NCBI GenBank assembly: GCA_023458755.1
Contig: JAEWYE010000062.1
Span: forward strand, 18,827-82,826
DNA: 64,000 bases
Direction: 5' to 3'
DNA from: Bacillota bacterium
Lineage (GTDB): Bacteria > Bacillota > Clostridia > Oscillospirales > Acutalibacteraceae
Shown piece after piece: positions 26,059-34,905 of this stretch; the stretch's first letter is position 1; every line of letters begins with the position of its first letter. The notes beneath the pieces were generated by a model. It had not been told where the DNA came from. It ran no database searches and worked only from the letters and a program-made list of their open reading frames with translations. A program made the translations under genes and the position numbers.

Positions 26059-27039
26059 TTAATCAGTGCTTTCTTCATTCACCTTTGATAGTATGCAATG
26101 CTTTAAATCATCTATCTTTTGGCGATACCATGCAGCTTCTGGCAAAGAAAGTTGAATCCCGAATGCGCGGTTGTGCCCGGAACCGGCGCCGGTAGAATGA
26201 TATTCAGCAAATTTCGCTGTCTTTTCATTTTCTGGGTTTCCCCAGTTATCCCAGCCGGCAAATGCAATATGTGAACCTATTTCACACTTCAAAAAAGCGA
26301 CTTTTGCATATTTCCGCCACGGGCGGGCTAAATAGACCGTTCCGGATGCCGCCAGCGAATGCAGACTGCAGTTCAAAAAGAAATAGCCAAAACCATTTTC
26401 CGGAGTGGACGGTGCAGCAATATAGCCGTTTACCGCTTCACCGCGATCATTGGAAAAGATGTCACAATTCTCAAACACGGCATCCGCGCCGCCAAAAATG
26501 AAATCGACATCTCCGCGGATGAAACAGTTTTTGTAATATTGTTGGCTGCTACTGCGCGGCGTTCTTTCCCGCGGCCCGATAAAAGAGCCCGGAGTACGAG
26601 GTTCGGGCGGCAGAGGAGCCGTAAAAAGAGTATCCTGAAAACTGAGAAAATGTACATTCTCAAAATAAGCCTGCTGAGCATCAACATACGCGGCAATTGC
26701 CTGCCCAAATGTGCGTCCGTCTCCGGCGGTATTTTCAATTGTCAGATTTTTCACGGTAATATGTTCTCCGCCCAAAAAAGCGGTATAGCTGCGAAAGGTG
26801 CCATATGGTTTGCCGTCCAAATGAAGTTTACGGGCATAATCTCCGAAAGAAAGAATGGTTTTATCTGTCCCCTCCCCCAGAATCTGCAAATTCTGTTTTT
26901 CCACAAACAGTTTTTCTTGATAGATGCCGCTTTTTACAAAGATACGCGCAGGCATATGATACGGCACAGCATTTATCGCTTCGGTAATGGTAATAAAATC
27001 TCCGTCTCCTTTTTGGGAGACAAGTAATTCCAGTTTCAT
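26059..27039 (-). CDS. Pectinesterase (CE8), cytoplasmic type
   Basis: Removes methyl esters from galacturonides, 326 residues. It has the right-handed beta-helix motifs of CE8: FQDTLFTA with the oxyanion Gln, GDVDFIFGGADAVFENC with a catalytic Asp, and ARPWRKYA with the substrate-binding Arg, plus GWDNWG. There is no signal peptide, so it should act on short oligogalacturonides inside the cell. GGGAGG precedes the ATG. Last gene of the minus-strand pectin operon; the end of the gene lies 19 bp from the decayed left gap. Confidence 0.9.
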   Translation of the reverse strand: MKLELLVSQKGDGDFITITEAINAVPYHMPARIFVKSGIYQEKLFVEKQNLQILGEGTDKTILSFGDYARKLHLDGKPYGTFRSYTAFLGGEHITVKNLTIENTAGDGRTFGQAIAAYVDAQQAYFENVHFLSFQDTLFTAPLPPEPRTPGSFIGPRERTPRSSSQQYYKNCFIRGDVDFIFGGADAVFENCDIFSNDRGEAVNGYIAAPSTPENGFGYFFLNCSLHSLAASGTVYLARPWRKYAKVAFLKCEIGSHIAFAGWDNWGNPENEKTAKFAEYHSTGAGSGHNRAFGIQLSLPEAAWYRQKIDDLKHCILSKVNEESTD

Positions 27040-27083
27040 GGGAACCTCCCTAAAAAATCGGGCAAAAGCTTTGCTATAGACCT

Positions 27084-27908
27084 TTAAAATAAATTTTTTA
27101 AAAAGGCGATATCTTGTTTGGCACAGTCGGCATTCACCTCTTCACGCATAACAAAGAGGCTTCTGTTCATGGCGCGCAAACCATCAAATACAGCCGAATA
27201 GTTTACAATCGATTCTTCCAGCGACGCCTTTTTCAGTTCGCCGGATGCACTCTGTTTGATACCTTTGATATGTACTGCGCAAATGCTTTCTCCAAAGCAG
27301 GAGAAGCAGCGTTCCCATAGACGGTCTTGGCTTAGAATTTCGTTGGGACATAATAAATTCACCGGATCAAAGATGACTTTCAGACGTGAAGAACGCATGG
27401 TATCCAATACCGTTTTGGTTAGCTCCGGAGTATTCATAGTATGATAGAATACCGGTTCAATGGCTACATCTATGTTTTGTTCTTCCGCTATAGGAAGAAT
27501 TTCGCTCAGAGATTTTAGCAGGCTTTTTATCGCCTCTTCACGCGTAATACTCGGTTGTTTTGTCATGCTGGTCGTCTCGGTGCCGATACAGCCGGCTTGC
27601 AATTCTTTTGCAAAAGAAAAGCTGTCGCAGAATTCCTGCACATTTTGCCGGCGCAGGTTTTCCACTGTATAAGAGGGTTCTATGTATACGCCCAGTACCG
27701 GTATCACCAGTTCTGCATCTTGACAGGAATTGTGAACTTTTTTCACCAAATCCGGTGTAATATCCGAAAAAGCATCCACACCGAGAATCGCCTTTTTAAA
27801 AGCAAGCTGGATTCCTTCAAAACCGTCGCTGTGTATCCTTTGAAAAAGCAAATCCGGTTCTTTTTTCCCGTAGTCGTGAGCACGGGCAGCGACATGAAAT
27901 CGACTCAT
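27084..27908 (-). CDS. Sugar phosphate isomerase/epimerase family TIM-barrel protein
   Basis: Predicted xylose-isomerase-like TIM barrel (AP_endonuc_2 family), 274 residues, cytoplasmic. Typical strands end with metal-ligand candidates: VIPVLGVYIEPSY, IDVAIEPVFYHTMN (Glu), KVIFDPVNLL (Asp) and CAVHIKGIKQ (His). AAAGGGA lies before the start. It sits between the GH105 and pectinesterase genes, so it may isomerise or epimerise a uronate, rhamnose or keto-sugar released from pectin. The exact reaction cannot be told from sequence. Confidence 0.75.
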   Translation of the reverse strand: MSRFHVAARAHDYGKKEPDLLFQRIHSDGFEGIQLAFKKAILGVDAFSDITPDLVKKVHNSCQDAELVIPVLGVYIEPSYTVENLRRQNVQEFCDSFSFAKELQAGCIGTETTSMTKQPSITREEAIKSLLKSLSEILPIAEEQNIDVAIEPVFYHTMNTPELTKTVLDTMRSSRLKVIFDPVNLLCPNEILSQDRLWERCFSCFGESICAVHIKGIKQSASGELKKASLEESIVNYSAVFDGLRAMNRSLFVMREEVNADCAKQDIAFLKNLF

Positions 27909-27924
27909 TTTGAACTGTCCCTTT

Positions 27925-29076
27925 CTAGATTTTATTAATGCGAATCATTTCTGTATATGCCATCAGCAAAGGGGCTACCCCTTTCGCTTCATTTTCAACC
28001 ACCGGCTCACTGAGATAGTAAGCAATGGAGCCATCCCGATGCTGTGTACCGCCCAGCCCCGCTACCAAACAGATGCCGCCGAGTGTAAGCTCTCCGTTTG
28101 AATCGGATTTTAAGTATTTGTCAATGGTGCCGTAAAACGCACGCTCACCATAGGCGCGGTACCGCTGGGGAAGCAGTTCCAGCCGAACCGCCTTTAGCAT
28201 ACCGTACGCCAATATGGCAGTACCGCTTGTTTCCAGATAATTCCTCGACACATCGGCTCGGTCAACCACCTGATAAAACATTCCACTTGCATCCTGATAC
28301 GGGAGAAGCGCGTTTATTAATTCCTTTAACATGCTGCTGAGAACGCGGTATTCATAGTAAATCTGCTCATCCATCTGTTCAAGCGTATCTGTAAGTGCGA
28401 TGACAAGCCAGCCAATTGCGCGCAGCCAAAAGTTTGCAGAACAGCCGGTTTCCCTATCTGCCCAATACATTTCGCGGGATTCGTCATACCCGTGAAAGTA
28501 AAGTCCGGTTTTCATGTCTTTCATATATTTTTTTACATTGCAAAACTGCTGATAAATATCCGAATACTGCTGCATATGGTTATATTTAGTCTCGTATTCC
28601 ATATAAAACGGCTGTGCCATGTAAAGGCCATCCAGCCAGACTTGATTCGGATATATTTTCTTGTGCCAGAAGTTACCCTCTTTGGTGCGCGGCATTTTTT
28701 CGAGCTGCCGGTAGACCGTATCAAGCGCGCGGCGGTATTTTTTTCTGCCGGTTGCCTCATACAGAAAAAACAAATTTTTCGCCGGATTGATATTGTCTAA
28801 ATTATATTCCTCTGCCGAATAGGTTCGGATACTGCCGTCTTCCTGCACATACCAATCAAGGAAGGAATCGGCGAAACGCAGATATTTTGCATCTTTGCCG
28901 CATTGGTATAATTCCAGTATTGCATGAATCATGCATCCGTCTATGTAATTCCATTTATTCGGCTGACCGCTCCGCATTTTTTCTATATTCCACTGCGGAT
29001 TCTCCGCGTCACTGGTTTCTATCAATCGTTCGATATAAGCGTGCAGCCGCTCCAACGCCACTTTGTTCTGCTCCAT
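27925..29076 (-). CDS. Unsaturated rhamnogalacturonyl/galacturonyl hydrolase (GH105, YteR-like)
   Basis: Removes 4,5-unsaturated galacturonate from the non-reducing end of pectin oligosaccharides, 383 residues, an (alpha/alpha)6 barrel. Characteristic pieces are WNYIDGCMIHAILELY, VWLDGLYMAQPFYMEY with the catalytic Asp, the HGYDESREMYWADRETG loop and FWLRAIGWLVIALTD. No signal peptide, so cytoplasmic. AAGGGGA lies before the ATG. The unsaturated uronate it releases is the substrate of KduI encoded upstream in the operon. Confidence 0.9.
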   Translation of the reverse strand: MEQNKVALERLHAYIERLIETSDAENPQWNIEKMRSGQPNKWNYIDGCMIHAILELYQCGKDAKYLRFADSFLDWYVQEDGSIRTYSAEEYNLDNINPAKNLFFLYEATGRKKYRRALDTVYRQLEKMPRTKEGNFWHKKIYPNQVWLDGLYMAQPFYMEYETKYNHMQQYSDIYQQFCNVKKYMKDMKTGLYFHGYDESREMYWADRETGCSANFWLRAIGWLVIALTDTLEQMDEQIYYEYRVLSSMLKELINALLPYQDASGMFYQVVDRADVSRNYLETSGTAILAYGMLKAVRLELLPQRYRAYGERAFYGTIDKYLKSDSNGELTLGGICLVAGLGGTQHRDGSIAYYLSEPVVENEAKGVAPLLMAYTEMIRINKI

Positions 29077-29077
29077 A

Positions 29078-30643
29078 TCAAATCCCCTTTTCTATTTGGT
29101 CAATCCCGTCAAGGTCCATCTCTTCCCCGTCATAATTTATAACCGTAATATTATTGAGACACAAAAGCCTCACATTGCGCGCAAAGATTCCTTTTCGGCA
29201 CTGCTTTTCTGCGTAATCCATCATGGCGGCATAACCCGCCTGCGCATTTGGAGAAAAGGAAAGAAAAAGATTCTCCAATTTTACTTCTTCAATGGGCATT
29301 TCCGGCAAGCCGTACAGATATACACCTGCCACACTGCAATTGATGCATCGAATATTGCGGCATACCAGCTTTTTGATGGATGGCGTGCGTTCATCCACCG
29401 GCAAGGGCTCCTTTGTGTAGACATAAGGGCTATGGCCGTCCGGGTCGCAGAAATAGAACATGCCGACCACAAGCGGCGTAAGAACATGCTCCATGCGGAT
29501 ATTTTCAAAAAGAATGTCATCCAGCACGGAAAGCCGACTACGTCCGCGCCGCGTTTTCATACGCAGCCCCCGGTCTGTGCTGCGCATAAAGCATTGCGAA
29601 ATATGCACCTGATATACTCCGGCGGCAACCTCGCTGCCGATTGCGACGCCGCCATGTCCATTCTCCATAAAGCAATTGCGGACGGTTATGCCGCAGCACG
29701 GTGTACGGCGGTTGAGTGCCATGAACAGCTTGCCGGATTTTATGGAAATGCAGTCGTCCCCCACAGAAATATGCGTGCCGATAATCCGAACATTTTCGCA
29801 GGATTCCGGGTCGATTCCGTCCGTGTTGGGGGAATCGGGAGGATTGCAGATGCTGACGTCCAGACAATGAAAATCCGAACAAAAATAAGGGTGCAGCGTC
29901 CAGCTATAGGAATTTTGCAGGGATATACCATGTACCGTCACATTTTTACAATTACTGAAGAATACGGTGTTGGGACGCCATGCAATTTTCTTTTGCTTGG
30001 GATTTTCCCACCAATCCCCGTTCTGTGCGTTTGCATCAATCGTACCTTTGCCCGTAATGATTACGTTTTGCAGATTGATGCCGTTAAGCAGGGCGGCATA
30101 ACAGGAGAGCGGATTTCCTTCCCATGTGCCGAGGTAGTATTCGTTCTGTTCATCCGCAGACAGCGTTACGCCCGGAAGGACCGGATAGTGGCTGCGGTTC
30201 GGAATACCGAGGAGAACCGCACCTTTTTCCAACAGCAGTGTACTGTCACTTTTTAAAAACAGCGGGCCCGATAGGTAAATTCCGGCTGTAAAGCATACCG
30301 TTCCGCCCGCCGGGCAACAGGAAATCGCTGCCTGAATCGCTGCTGTGCAGTCTGTTTTCCCATCAGGCACCGCACCGAATTTCGCAACATCCAACAGAAA
30401 GCTTTCCGCCGAAGTTTCAAAGCACAGCGAAGTTTCGGTTTTGGTTTCTTTCTCCTTCAACGTAAGACGATAGGATGTCTTTGGCAGGAGACTATATACG
30501 GAAAATACGTTTTTTGTTCCGTTTTCTATAATCCGTTTATTATCCAGATACAGGTCGTACGGCGTATCGGAAAAATAGCAGGATACGTTATCAAGTTCAA
30601 AGACTGCGCTTCTTGAAAATATGCGGATTGGCCGAATTTTCAT
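29078..30643 (-). CDS. Polygalacturonase-type glycoside hydrolase (GH28)
   Basis: Inverting galacturonan hydrolase, 521 residues from ATG 30643 (AGGTG 7 bp upstream; a frame to 30691 lacks a site). A short N-terminal beta domain (about 1-95) precedes a beta-helix. The GH28 catalytic set is complete: NTDGID, VGDDCISIKSG, NGHGGVAIGSE and RMKTRRG. No signal peptide, so it probably works as an exo-enzyme on imported oligogalacturonides. It ends 1 bp from the GH105 gene, indicating co-translation. A 12-bp hairpin lies upstream, between it and the permease. Confidence 0.92.
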   Translation of the reverse strand: MKIRPIRIFSRSAVFELDNVSCYFSDTPYDLYLDNKRIIENGTKNVFSVYSLLPKTSYRLTLKEKETKTETSLCFETSAESFLLDVAKFGAVPDGKTDCTAAIQAAISCCPAGGTVCFTAGIYLSGPLFLKSDSTLLLEKGAVLLGIPNRSHYPVLPGVTLSADEQNEYYLGTWEGNPLSCYAALLNGINLQNVIITGKGTIDANAQNGDWWENPKQKKIAWRPNTVFFSNCKNVTVHGISLQNSYSWTLHPYFCSDFHCLDVSICNPPDSPNTDGIDPESCENVRIIGTHISVGDDCISIKSGKLFMALNRRTPCCGITVRNCFMENGHGGVAIGSEVAAGVYQVHISQCFMRSTDRGLRMKTRRGRSRLSVLDDILFENIRMEHVLTPLVVGMFYFCDPDGHSPYVYTKEPLPVDERTPSIKKLVCRNIRCINCSVAGVYLYGLPEMPIEEVKLENLFLSFSPNAQAGYAAMMDYAEKQCRKGIFARNVRLLCLNNITVINYDGEEMDLDGIDQIEKGI

Positions 30644-30692
30644 GCACTTCACCTTTAATTTTTTTAAAAAAATTTCTCCCAGATAAATCAAT

Positions 30693-30720
30693 AAGTAACC
30701 CCGCGGCAGCGGGGTTACTT
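30693..30720 (-). other. Intercistronic hairpin upstream of the GH28 gene
   Basis: AAGTAACCCCGC (30693-30704) and GCGGGGTTACTT (30709-30720) form a 12-bp stem with a 4-nt loop. No T-run follows on the minus strand. It probably sets the ratio of transporter to hydrolase mRNA. Confidence 0.55.
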
Positions 30721-30728
30721 TCTTGTTT

Positions 30729-30752
30729 CGTAAAAGGCATCAGCCTTTTACG
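30729..30752 (-). other. Hairpin over the stop of the MalG-like permease gene
   Basis: CGTAAAAGGC and GCCTTTTACG form a 10-bp stem with a 4-nt loop including the last permease codons. Together with the next hairpin it separates transporter from hydrolase genes. Confidence 0.5.
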
Positions 30753-31603
30753 CTTCCGGTTGTGATTCCGTCAACAAACTGCTTCTGCGCACACATGAAT
30801 ACCGCAATGGAAGGAATCAGACTCACAATGGACATGGCGATAATCTGGTTTTCTTCGTAGCCGGCAGAGCCAGTGGCATCCATTGACATACGCAGCGCAA
30901 TGGTGACAGGATATTTTTCTACACTGGAGATGAAGATTAACGGGCCCATAAAGTCGTTCATAGACCACATGAACGCGAACAAGCCGATTGAGACGATGGC
31001 CGGCTTGATGCAGGGCACCAAGATGAGAATTAATGTGCTGAACCTGCCACAGCCGTCAATCTTTGCGGCCTCATCCAATTCTTTCGGGATTCCCCGGAAA
31101 AACTGAATGAGCATGAACACAAAGAATGCATCAACGGCAAAAAGATGAGGCAGCGTAAGAGGGGCAAACGTATCGAGCAGCTGAAAACTTCTCCACATTA
31201 AATAGCTTGGAATACGGAGAATAACCTGCGGAAGCAACAGCGTGCCGATAAGCAGAGCAAAGAACTGCTTTTTGAACGGAAATTCAAATCTGGCAAAGCC
31301 ATAGGAAACAATGGTTACGGAAATGATTGTAAAAATCACGCGGGGAATTACGATTTCAAACGTGTTAATAAAGTAATGCCCCATGTTGTATTCCGTGCCG
31401 GTAGTCCATCCGTTTACATACGGCTGCATGCTGAAGCTGCTGGGGATAAACCCGATGGAGGAATGAATTTCAGCATTGCTTTTAAAGGATGCGCCAAACA
31501 GCCAGACCATTGGGTACAGCATAACAATTGCTACAGCAATCAGAACAGCATACATCCAAAATCGTTTGATGTGATTACGGTGTAGCGTTTTTTGATTATC
31601 CAT
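30740..31603 (-). CDS. Carbohydrate ABC transporter permease (MalG-like)
   Basis: One of two membrane subunits of a CUT1-type oligosaccharide importer, 287 residues, six predicted helices beginning at FWMYAVLIAVAIVMLYPMVWL. The EAA loop that contacts the ATPase is visible as ELDEAAKIDGCGRFSTLILILVP, which matches the MalG consensus. Its start overlaps the stop of the MalF-like gene by one base (TGATG). No ATPase gene is in the operon, so a shared MsmK/UgpC-type ATPase elsewhere is likely. Confidence 0.9.
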   Translation of the reverse strand: MDNQKTLHRNHIKRFWMYAVLIAVAIVMLYPMVWLFGASFKSNAEIHSSIGFIPSSFSMQPYVNGWTTGTEYNMGHYFINTFEIVIPRVIFTIISVTIVSYGFARFEFPFKKQFFALLIGTLLLPQVILRIPSYLMWRSFQLLDTFAPLTLPHLFAVDAFFVFMLIQFFRGIPKELDEAAKIDGCGRFSTLILILVPCIKPAIVSIGLFAFMWSMNDFMGPLIFISSVEKYPVTIALRMSMDATGSAGYEENQIIAMSIVSLIPSIAVFMCAQKQFVDGITTGSVKG

Positions 31604-32550
31604 CAGCTATCACCCTGCCCTTCATCGCTGTAAAATACCCAATACTTCGAATACTTAAAGGTTAACGCTGTAAAAATCATGATGATGATAAACAAAACCC
31701 ATGACATGGCACTTGCATATCCCATTTTATACTGACCGAACGTCATATCGTAGATGTACATAGGCAGCAGGTAGGTTCCGTTCTGCGGTCCGCCTTTTGT
31801 AATTAAATAAGGAGCGTTGAATTCTTGGAATGCGTTGATCAGCTGCATCACGAAGTTGAAGAAAATAGTGGGACTGAGCAGCGGAATGGTGATTTTAAAG
31901 AACCGCTTGATTTTCGTGCAACCGTCTACAGACGCTGCTTCATACACATCCTGCGGCAGACTTTTCAGTGCCGCAAGGAAGATTATCATGGTTGAGCCAA
32001 ATTCCCATACGCGAAGCATCACAATGGTCATCAAAGCTGGGAGCTGTTCCCCAAACCAAGAAACCGGCTGTGCACCGAAGATACCGATTACCTGATTGAT
32101 TAGACCGTCGGATTGAAAGAGAAATTTCCAAAGTACCGCAATGGCAACATTCGAGCCGAGAATGGACGGAATGTAATATGTAGTACGAAAGAAATTGATG
32201 CCCTTCAGTTTCATGTTCAGTATCATGGCTACCAGCAAAGAGATTACAATTTTCAGCGGCACCTCTAATGCTACATACTCAAAAGTGACAGTCATAGCTG
32301 TTTTAAAAGTGTCATCTTCAAACATGCTGGCATAGTTTTTGATACCGATAAATTCCGGTGCATTAAGCAAATTGCAGTCGGTAAAGCTGAGGACAAAGGA
32401 AGCAATAATGGGATAAAGTGTAAATACCAGAAAACCAATGATCCATGGGGATATGTACAGCAGACCGAGATACCTGCTTTCGCCAAGGGTATAGCGGCGT
32501 TTTTTCACCTTCGCTGCTACCGATTGCTTTTCGACAGTTGCATTCGTCAT
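31603..32550 (-). CDS. Carbohydrate ABC transporter permease (MalF/UgpA-like)
   Basis: Partner membrane subunit, 315 residues, six helices starting near residue 28 (LGLLYISPWIIGFLVFTLYP, the typical first helix). The EAA loop reads DVYEAASVDGCTKIKRFFKITIPLL. AGGTGG precedes the ATG. It lies between the binding-protein and MalG-like genes. With GH28, GH105 and KduI nearby the cargo is most likely oligogalacturonides, as for TogMN or AguEFG-like systems; the substrate is inferred from context. Confidence 0.9.
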   Translation of the reverse strand: MTNATVEKQSVAAKVKKRRYTLGESRYLGLLYISPWIIGFLVFTLYPIIASFVLSFTDCNLLNAPEFIGIKNYASMFEDDTFKTAMTVTFEYVALEVPLKIVISLLVAMILNMKLKGINFFRTTYYIPSILGSNVAIAVLWKFLFQSDGLINQVIGIFGAQPVSWFGEQLPALMTIVMLRVWEFGSTMIIFLAALKSLPQDVYEAASVDGCTKIKRFFKITIPLLSPTIFFNFVMQLINAFQEFNAPYLITKGGPQNGTYLLPMYIYDMTFGQYKMGYASAMSWVLFIIIMIFTALTFKYSKYWVFYSDEGQGDS

Positions 32551-32601
32551 TTTTTAACCACCTAATTTCTTGCTAAAGCGATGGGCTTATTGATTTGAAT
32601 G

Positions 32602-33960
32602 TTACTTTACGATATCTTTGAGTGCGGAATTCATCTTATCATACAGCGTTTGCGCTGCTTGAGTTGTATCTGCTTTTCCGTAGGATACCGACTCAATTGC
32701 GGTTTTGTAAAGCTTATTCAGTGTGGTATTCTCCATGTAAGGGCTTACGACACTTGGCTTTGCATTTGCAATCTGTTGGGTAGCTTTATAAGAGAGGCCT
32801 TCTAGATCTTTGGTTCCCTGCAGAGCGGCAAGGGCAGCTTTGCTGGACGGGATACCACGTGTAGAACCTAAAATCTTAGCGGATTCTGCATCGTTAAGCA
32901 GCCAGTTGAGGAATAATGCGGATTGCTGCGGATACTTGGTCTTGCCGTTAATCGCAAACAAAAGGGATGGCTTTACGAACCAGCCGGTCATCTTTGCATC
33001 TTTTAGCATTGGCAGTTCACCAAGAACAAGTTCTTGTTTATTCTTATTTTTGGTAAGAACATCAGAGAATTTTCCGACAGAAGAACTCCACTCCAGAACA
33101 CCGGCAACGCTGCCGTCAATGAATTTTGCGGTTTGATACAGAGCAGTCTCACCGCCGTCGTTCATACGCTGTTTTTGCGTACGGATAACGTGGTTATCTT
33201 CCAAACTCTTGTAGAAGTCCAAAGCGTCTTTCAATTCTTCTGCGCTCATAGCAAGTTTACCGTCTTGTGTAAGGAATTCTTTACCGGTCTTTTGTTGTTG
33301 ATATACGACTGCAAGGTATAAACCGGTAAAGCCGGTACCGGTATCAAGGTCAAACGGGTATTTGCTGGCATCCTTTGCCTTAAATTGCTTGCCTGCCTCA
33401 ATCAAAGTATCCCAAGAGGTAGGAATCGCCACACCGAGCTTGTCATATGTTGTTTTGTTGTAGAAAAGGCTGCGGCCTGTGTTGGAAACTGGAATCGCGT
33501 TCAAAACGCCATTGCTCTTGCCGAACTTTAAGGAAGTGTCATCCCAATTAGAAAGGTCAATTTTGTCTTTGAGCTTTTCCAAATCATAAAAGCCTTTGCC
33601 GTCTTTAGAGAAGGTGGCAATCCAGTCGTAGTTTACCTGTAGAACATCGGCTGCCGTGCCGCCTGAAATTTGTGTGGTTACCTTGTCTTTGTGACCGTCC
33701 CAACCGCCGTATTCGGCTTTGATGGTAATCCACGGGTATTTCTTCTGAAATGCATCAATTGCTTTCAGGGTTGCTTGATGGCGGTCATCGCCGCCCCACC
33801 ACTGCACACGCAGTGTAACTGGAGTTTTGTCTTCGCCTTCGCTTTGTGCGGAAGCCTGGCTGGAACTTGGACTGGAAGAAGAGCCCGCAGGGCTGCTGCA
33901 TCCGGCAAAAATCCCGACAGACATGGTCAACGCCAAAATCGTTGCAATTACTTTTCTCAT
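32602..33960 (-). CDS. Extracellular sugar-binding lipoprotein (family 1)
   Basis: Captures an oligosaccharide for the adjacent permeases, 452 residues. ATG 33960 has AGGAGG upstream and gives a clean lipoprotein signal peptide, MRKVIATILALTMSVGIFAG then Cys21; the longer frame to 34032 would bury it. A Ser/Gln linker follows and then the two-lobed SBP_bac_1 fold starting at VTLRVQWWGGDDRHQAT, ending with a C-terminal helix region (YDKMNSALKDIVK). It lies between kduD and the permeases. Ligand probably (unsaturated) oligogalacturonide. Confidence 0.9.
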   Translation of the reverse strand: MRKVIATILALTMSVGIFAGCSSPAGSSSSPSSSQASAQSEGEDKTPVTLRVQWWGGDDRHQATLKAIDAFQKKYPWITIKAEYGGWDGHKDKVTTQISGGTAADVLQVNYDWIATFSKDGKGFYDLEKLKDKIDLSNWDDTSLKFGKSNGVLNAIPVSNTGRSLFYNKTTYDKLGVAIPTSWDTLIEAGKQFKAKDASKYPFDLDTGTGFTGLYLAVVYQQQKTGKEFLTQDGKLAMSAEELKDALDFYKSLEDNHVIRTQKQRMNDGGETALYQTAKFIDGSVAGVLEWSSSVGKFSDVLTKNKNKQELVLGELPMLKDAKMTGWFVKPSLLFAINGKTKYPQQSALFLNWLLNDAESAKILGSTRGIPSSKAALAALQGTKDLEGLSYKATQQIANAKPSVVSPYMENTTLNKLYKTAIESVSYGKADTTQAAQTLYDKMNSALKDIVK

Positions 33961-34079
33961 ATCAAAACCTCCTAAAAATATATTAAATTTGCGATAGAAC
34001 CGCAAGTTTAATGGTCCTTTTTTTCTGCCCAATCCACAGAAAAATAAGGCGTTTCTCCTTTTTCGTTTTGTTCAAAAGG

Positions 34080-34865
34080 CTATGGCTGCTTGCCAATATA
34101 GGCGAGAATTCCGCCATCCACATAGAGAATATGACCGTTTACAAAGTCTGAAGCATCTGATGCAAGAAACACAGCCGGGCCTTGGAGGTCTTCGGTTGTT
34201 CCCCAACGTGCTGCGGGGGTTTTGGCAATGATGAAACTGTTGAACGGATGGCCTTCGGTTCGGAGCGGCGCAGTCTGGGGAGTTGCAATATAGCCGGGAC
34301 CGATGCCGTTGCACTGAATGTTGTATTCGCCGTATTCAGATGCAATATTTCTTGTCAGCATCTTGAGACCGCCTTTTGCCGCCGCATATGCTGATACTGT
34401 TTCACGGCCAAGCTCACTCATCATGGAACAGATATTGATGATTTTCCCGTGTCCTTTTTTTATCATGGAAGGAATAACTGCTTTGGAAACGATAAACGGA
34501 CCGTTCAGATCGATATCAATCACTTTGCGAAAATCAGCGGCTTCCATTTCCAACATGGGAATTCGTTTGATGATGCCGGCATTGTTTACGAGTATATCAA
34601 TAATGCCGATTTCCTCTTCGATGGTTTTCACTGTTTTTTGCACCTGAGCTTCGTTTGTTACATCGCAAACATAGCCATGTGCTGCAATATTCACTTCGCG
34701 GTAAGAATCAAGCCCTTTATTAACCAGCTCCTGATTGATATCGTTAAACGCGATAGTCGCTCCCGCTGCGGCAAATGCTTTCGCAATGGCAAATCCAATT
34801 CCATAGGAAGCTCCGGTTATAAACGCGACTTTTCCTTTCAGTGAAAATTTTTCTATAAAATCCAT
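34080..34865 (-). CDS. kduD: SDR oxidoreductase, KduD-like
   Basis: Short-chain dehydrogenase, 261 residues. The Rossmann motif GASYGIGFAIAKAF (18-31), the NNAG motif (VNNAGIIKR), catalytic Ser in NICSMMSELG and YAAAKGG (Tyr/Lys) are present. Following KduI it should be 2-dehydro-3-deoxy-D-gluconate 5-dehydrogenase, reducing 2,5-diketo-3-deoxygluconate to KDG. Gluconate 5-dehydrogenases are very similar, so the name leans on the KduI neighbour. No KDG kinase or aldolase is in the window. Confidence 0.85.
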   Translation of the reverse strand: MDFIEKFSLKGKVAFITGASYGIGFAIAKAFAAAGATIAFNDINQELVNKGLDSYREVNIAAHGYVCDVTNEAQVQKTVKTIEEEIGIIDILVNNAGIIKRIPMLEMEAADFRKVIDIDLNGPFIVSKAVIPSMIKKGHGKIINICSMMSELGRETVSAYAAAKGGLKMLTRNIASEYGEYNIQCNGIGPGYIATPQTAPLRTEGHPFNSFIIAKTPAARWGTTEDLQGPAVFLASDASDFVNGHILYVDGGILAYIGKQP

Positions 34866-34905
34866 TTAAAAAACCTCTTTTATGTAATAATTGAAAGCAG
34901 ATACT

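Noticed and set aside
29063..30256. 397-codon plus-strand frame across the GH28 gene
   Set aside because: The minus-strand frame has all GH28 catalytic motifs and operon context; the plus-strand translation shows no known domain.
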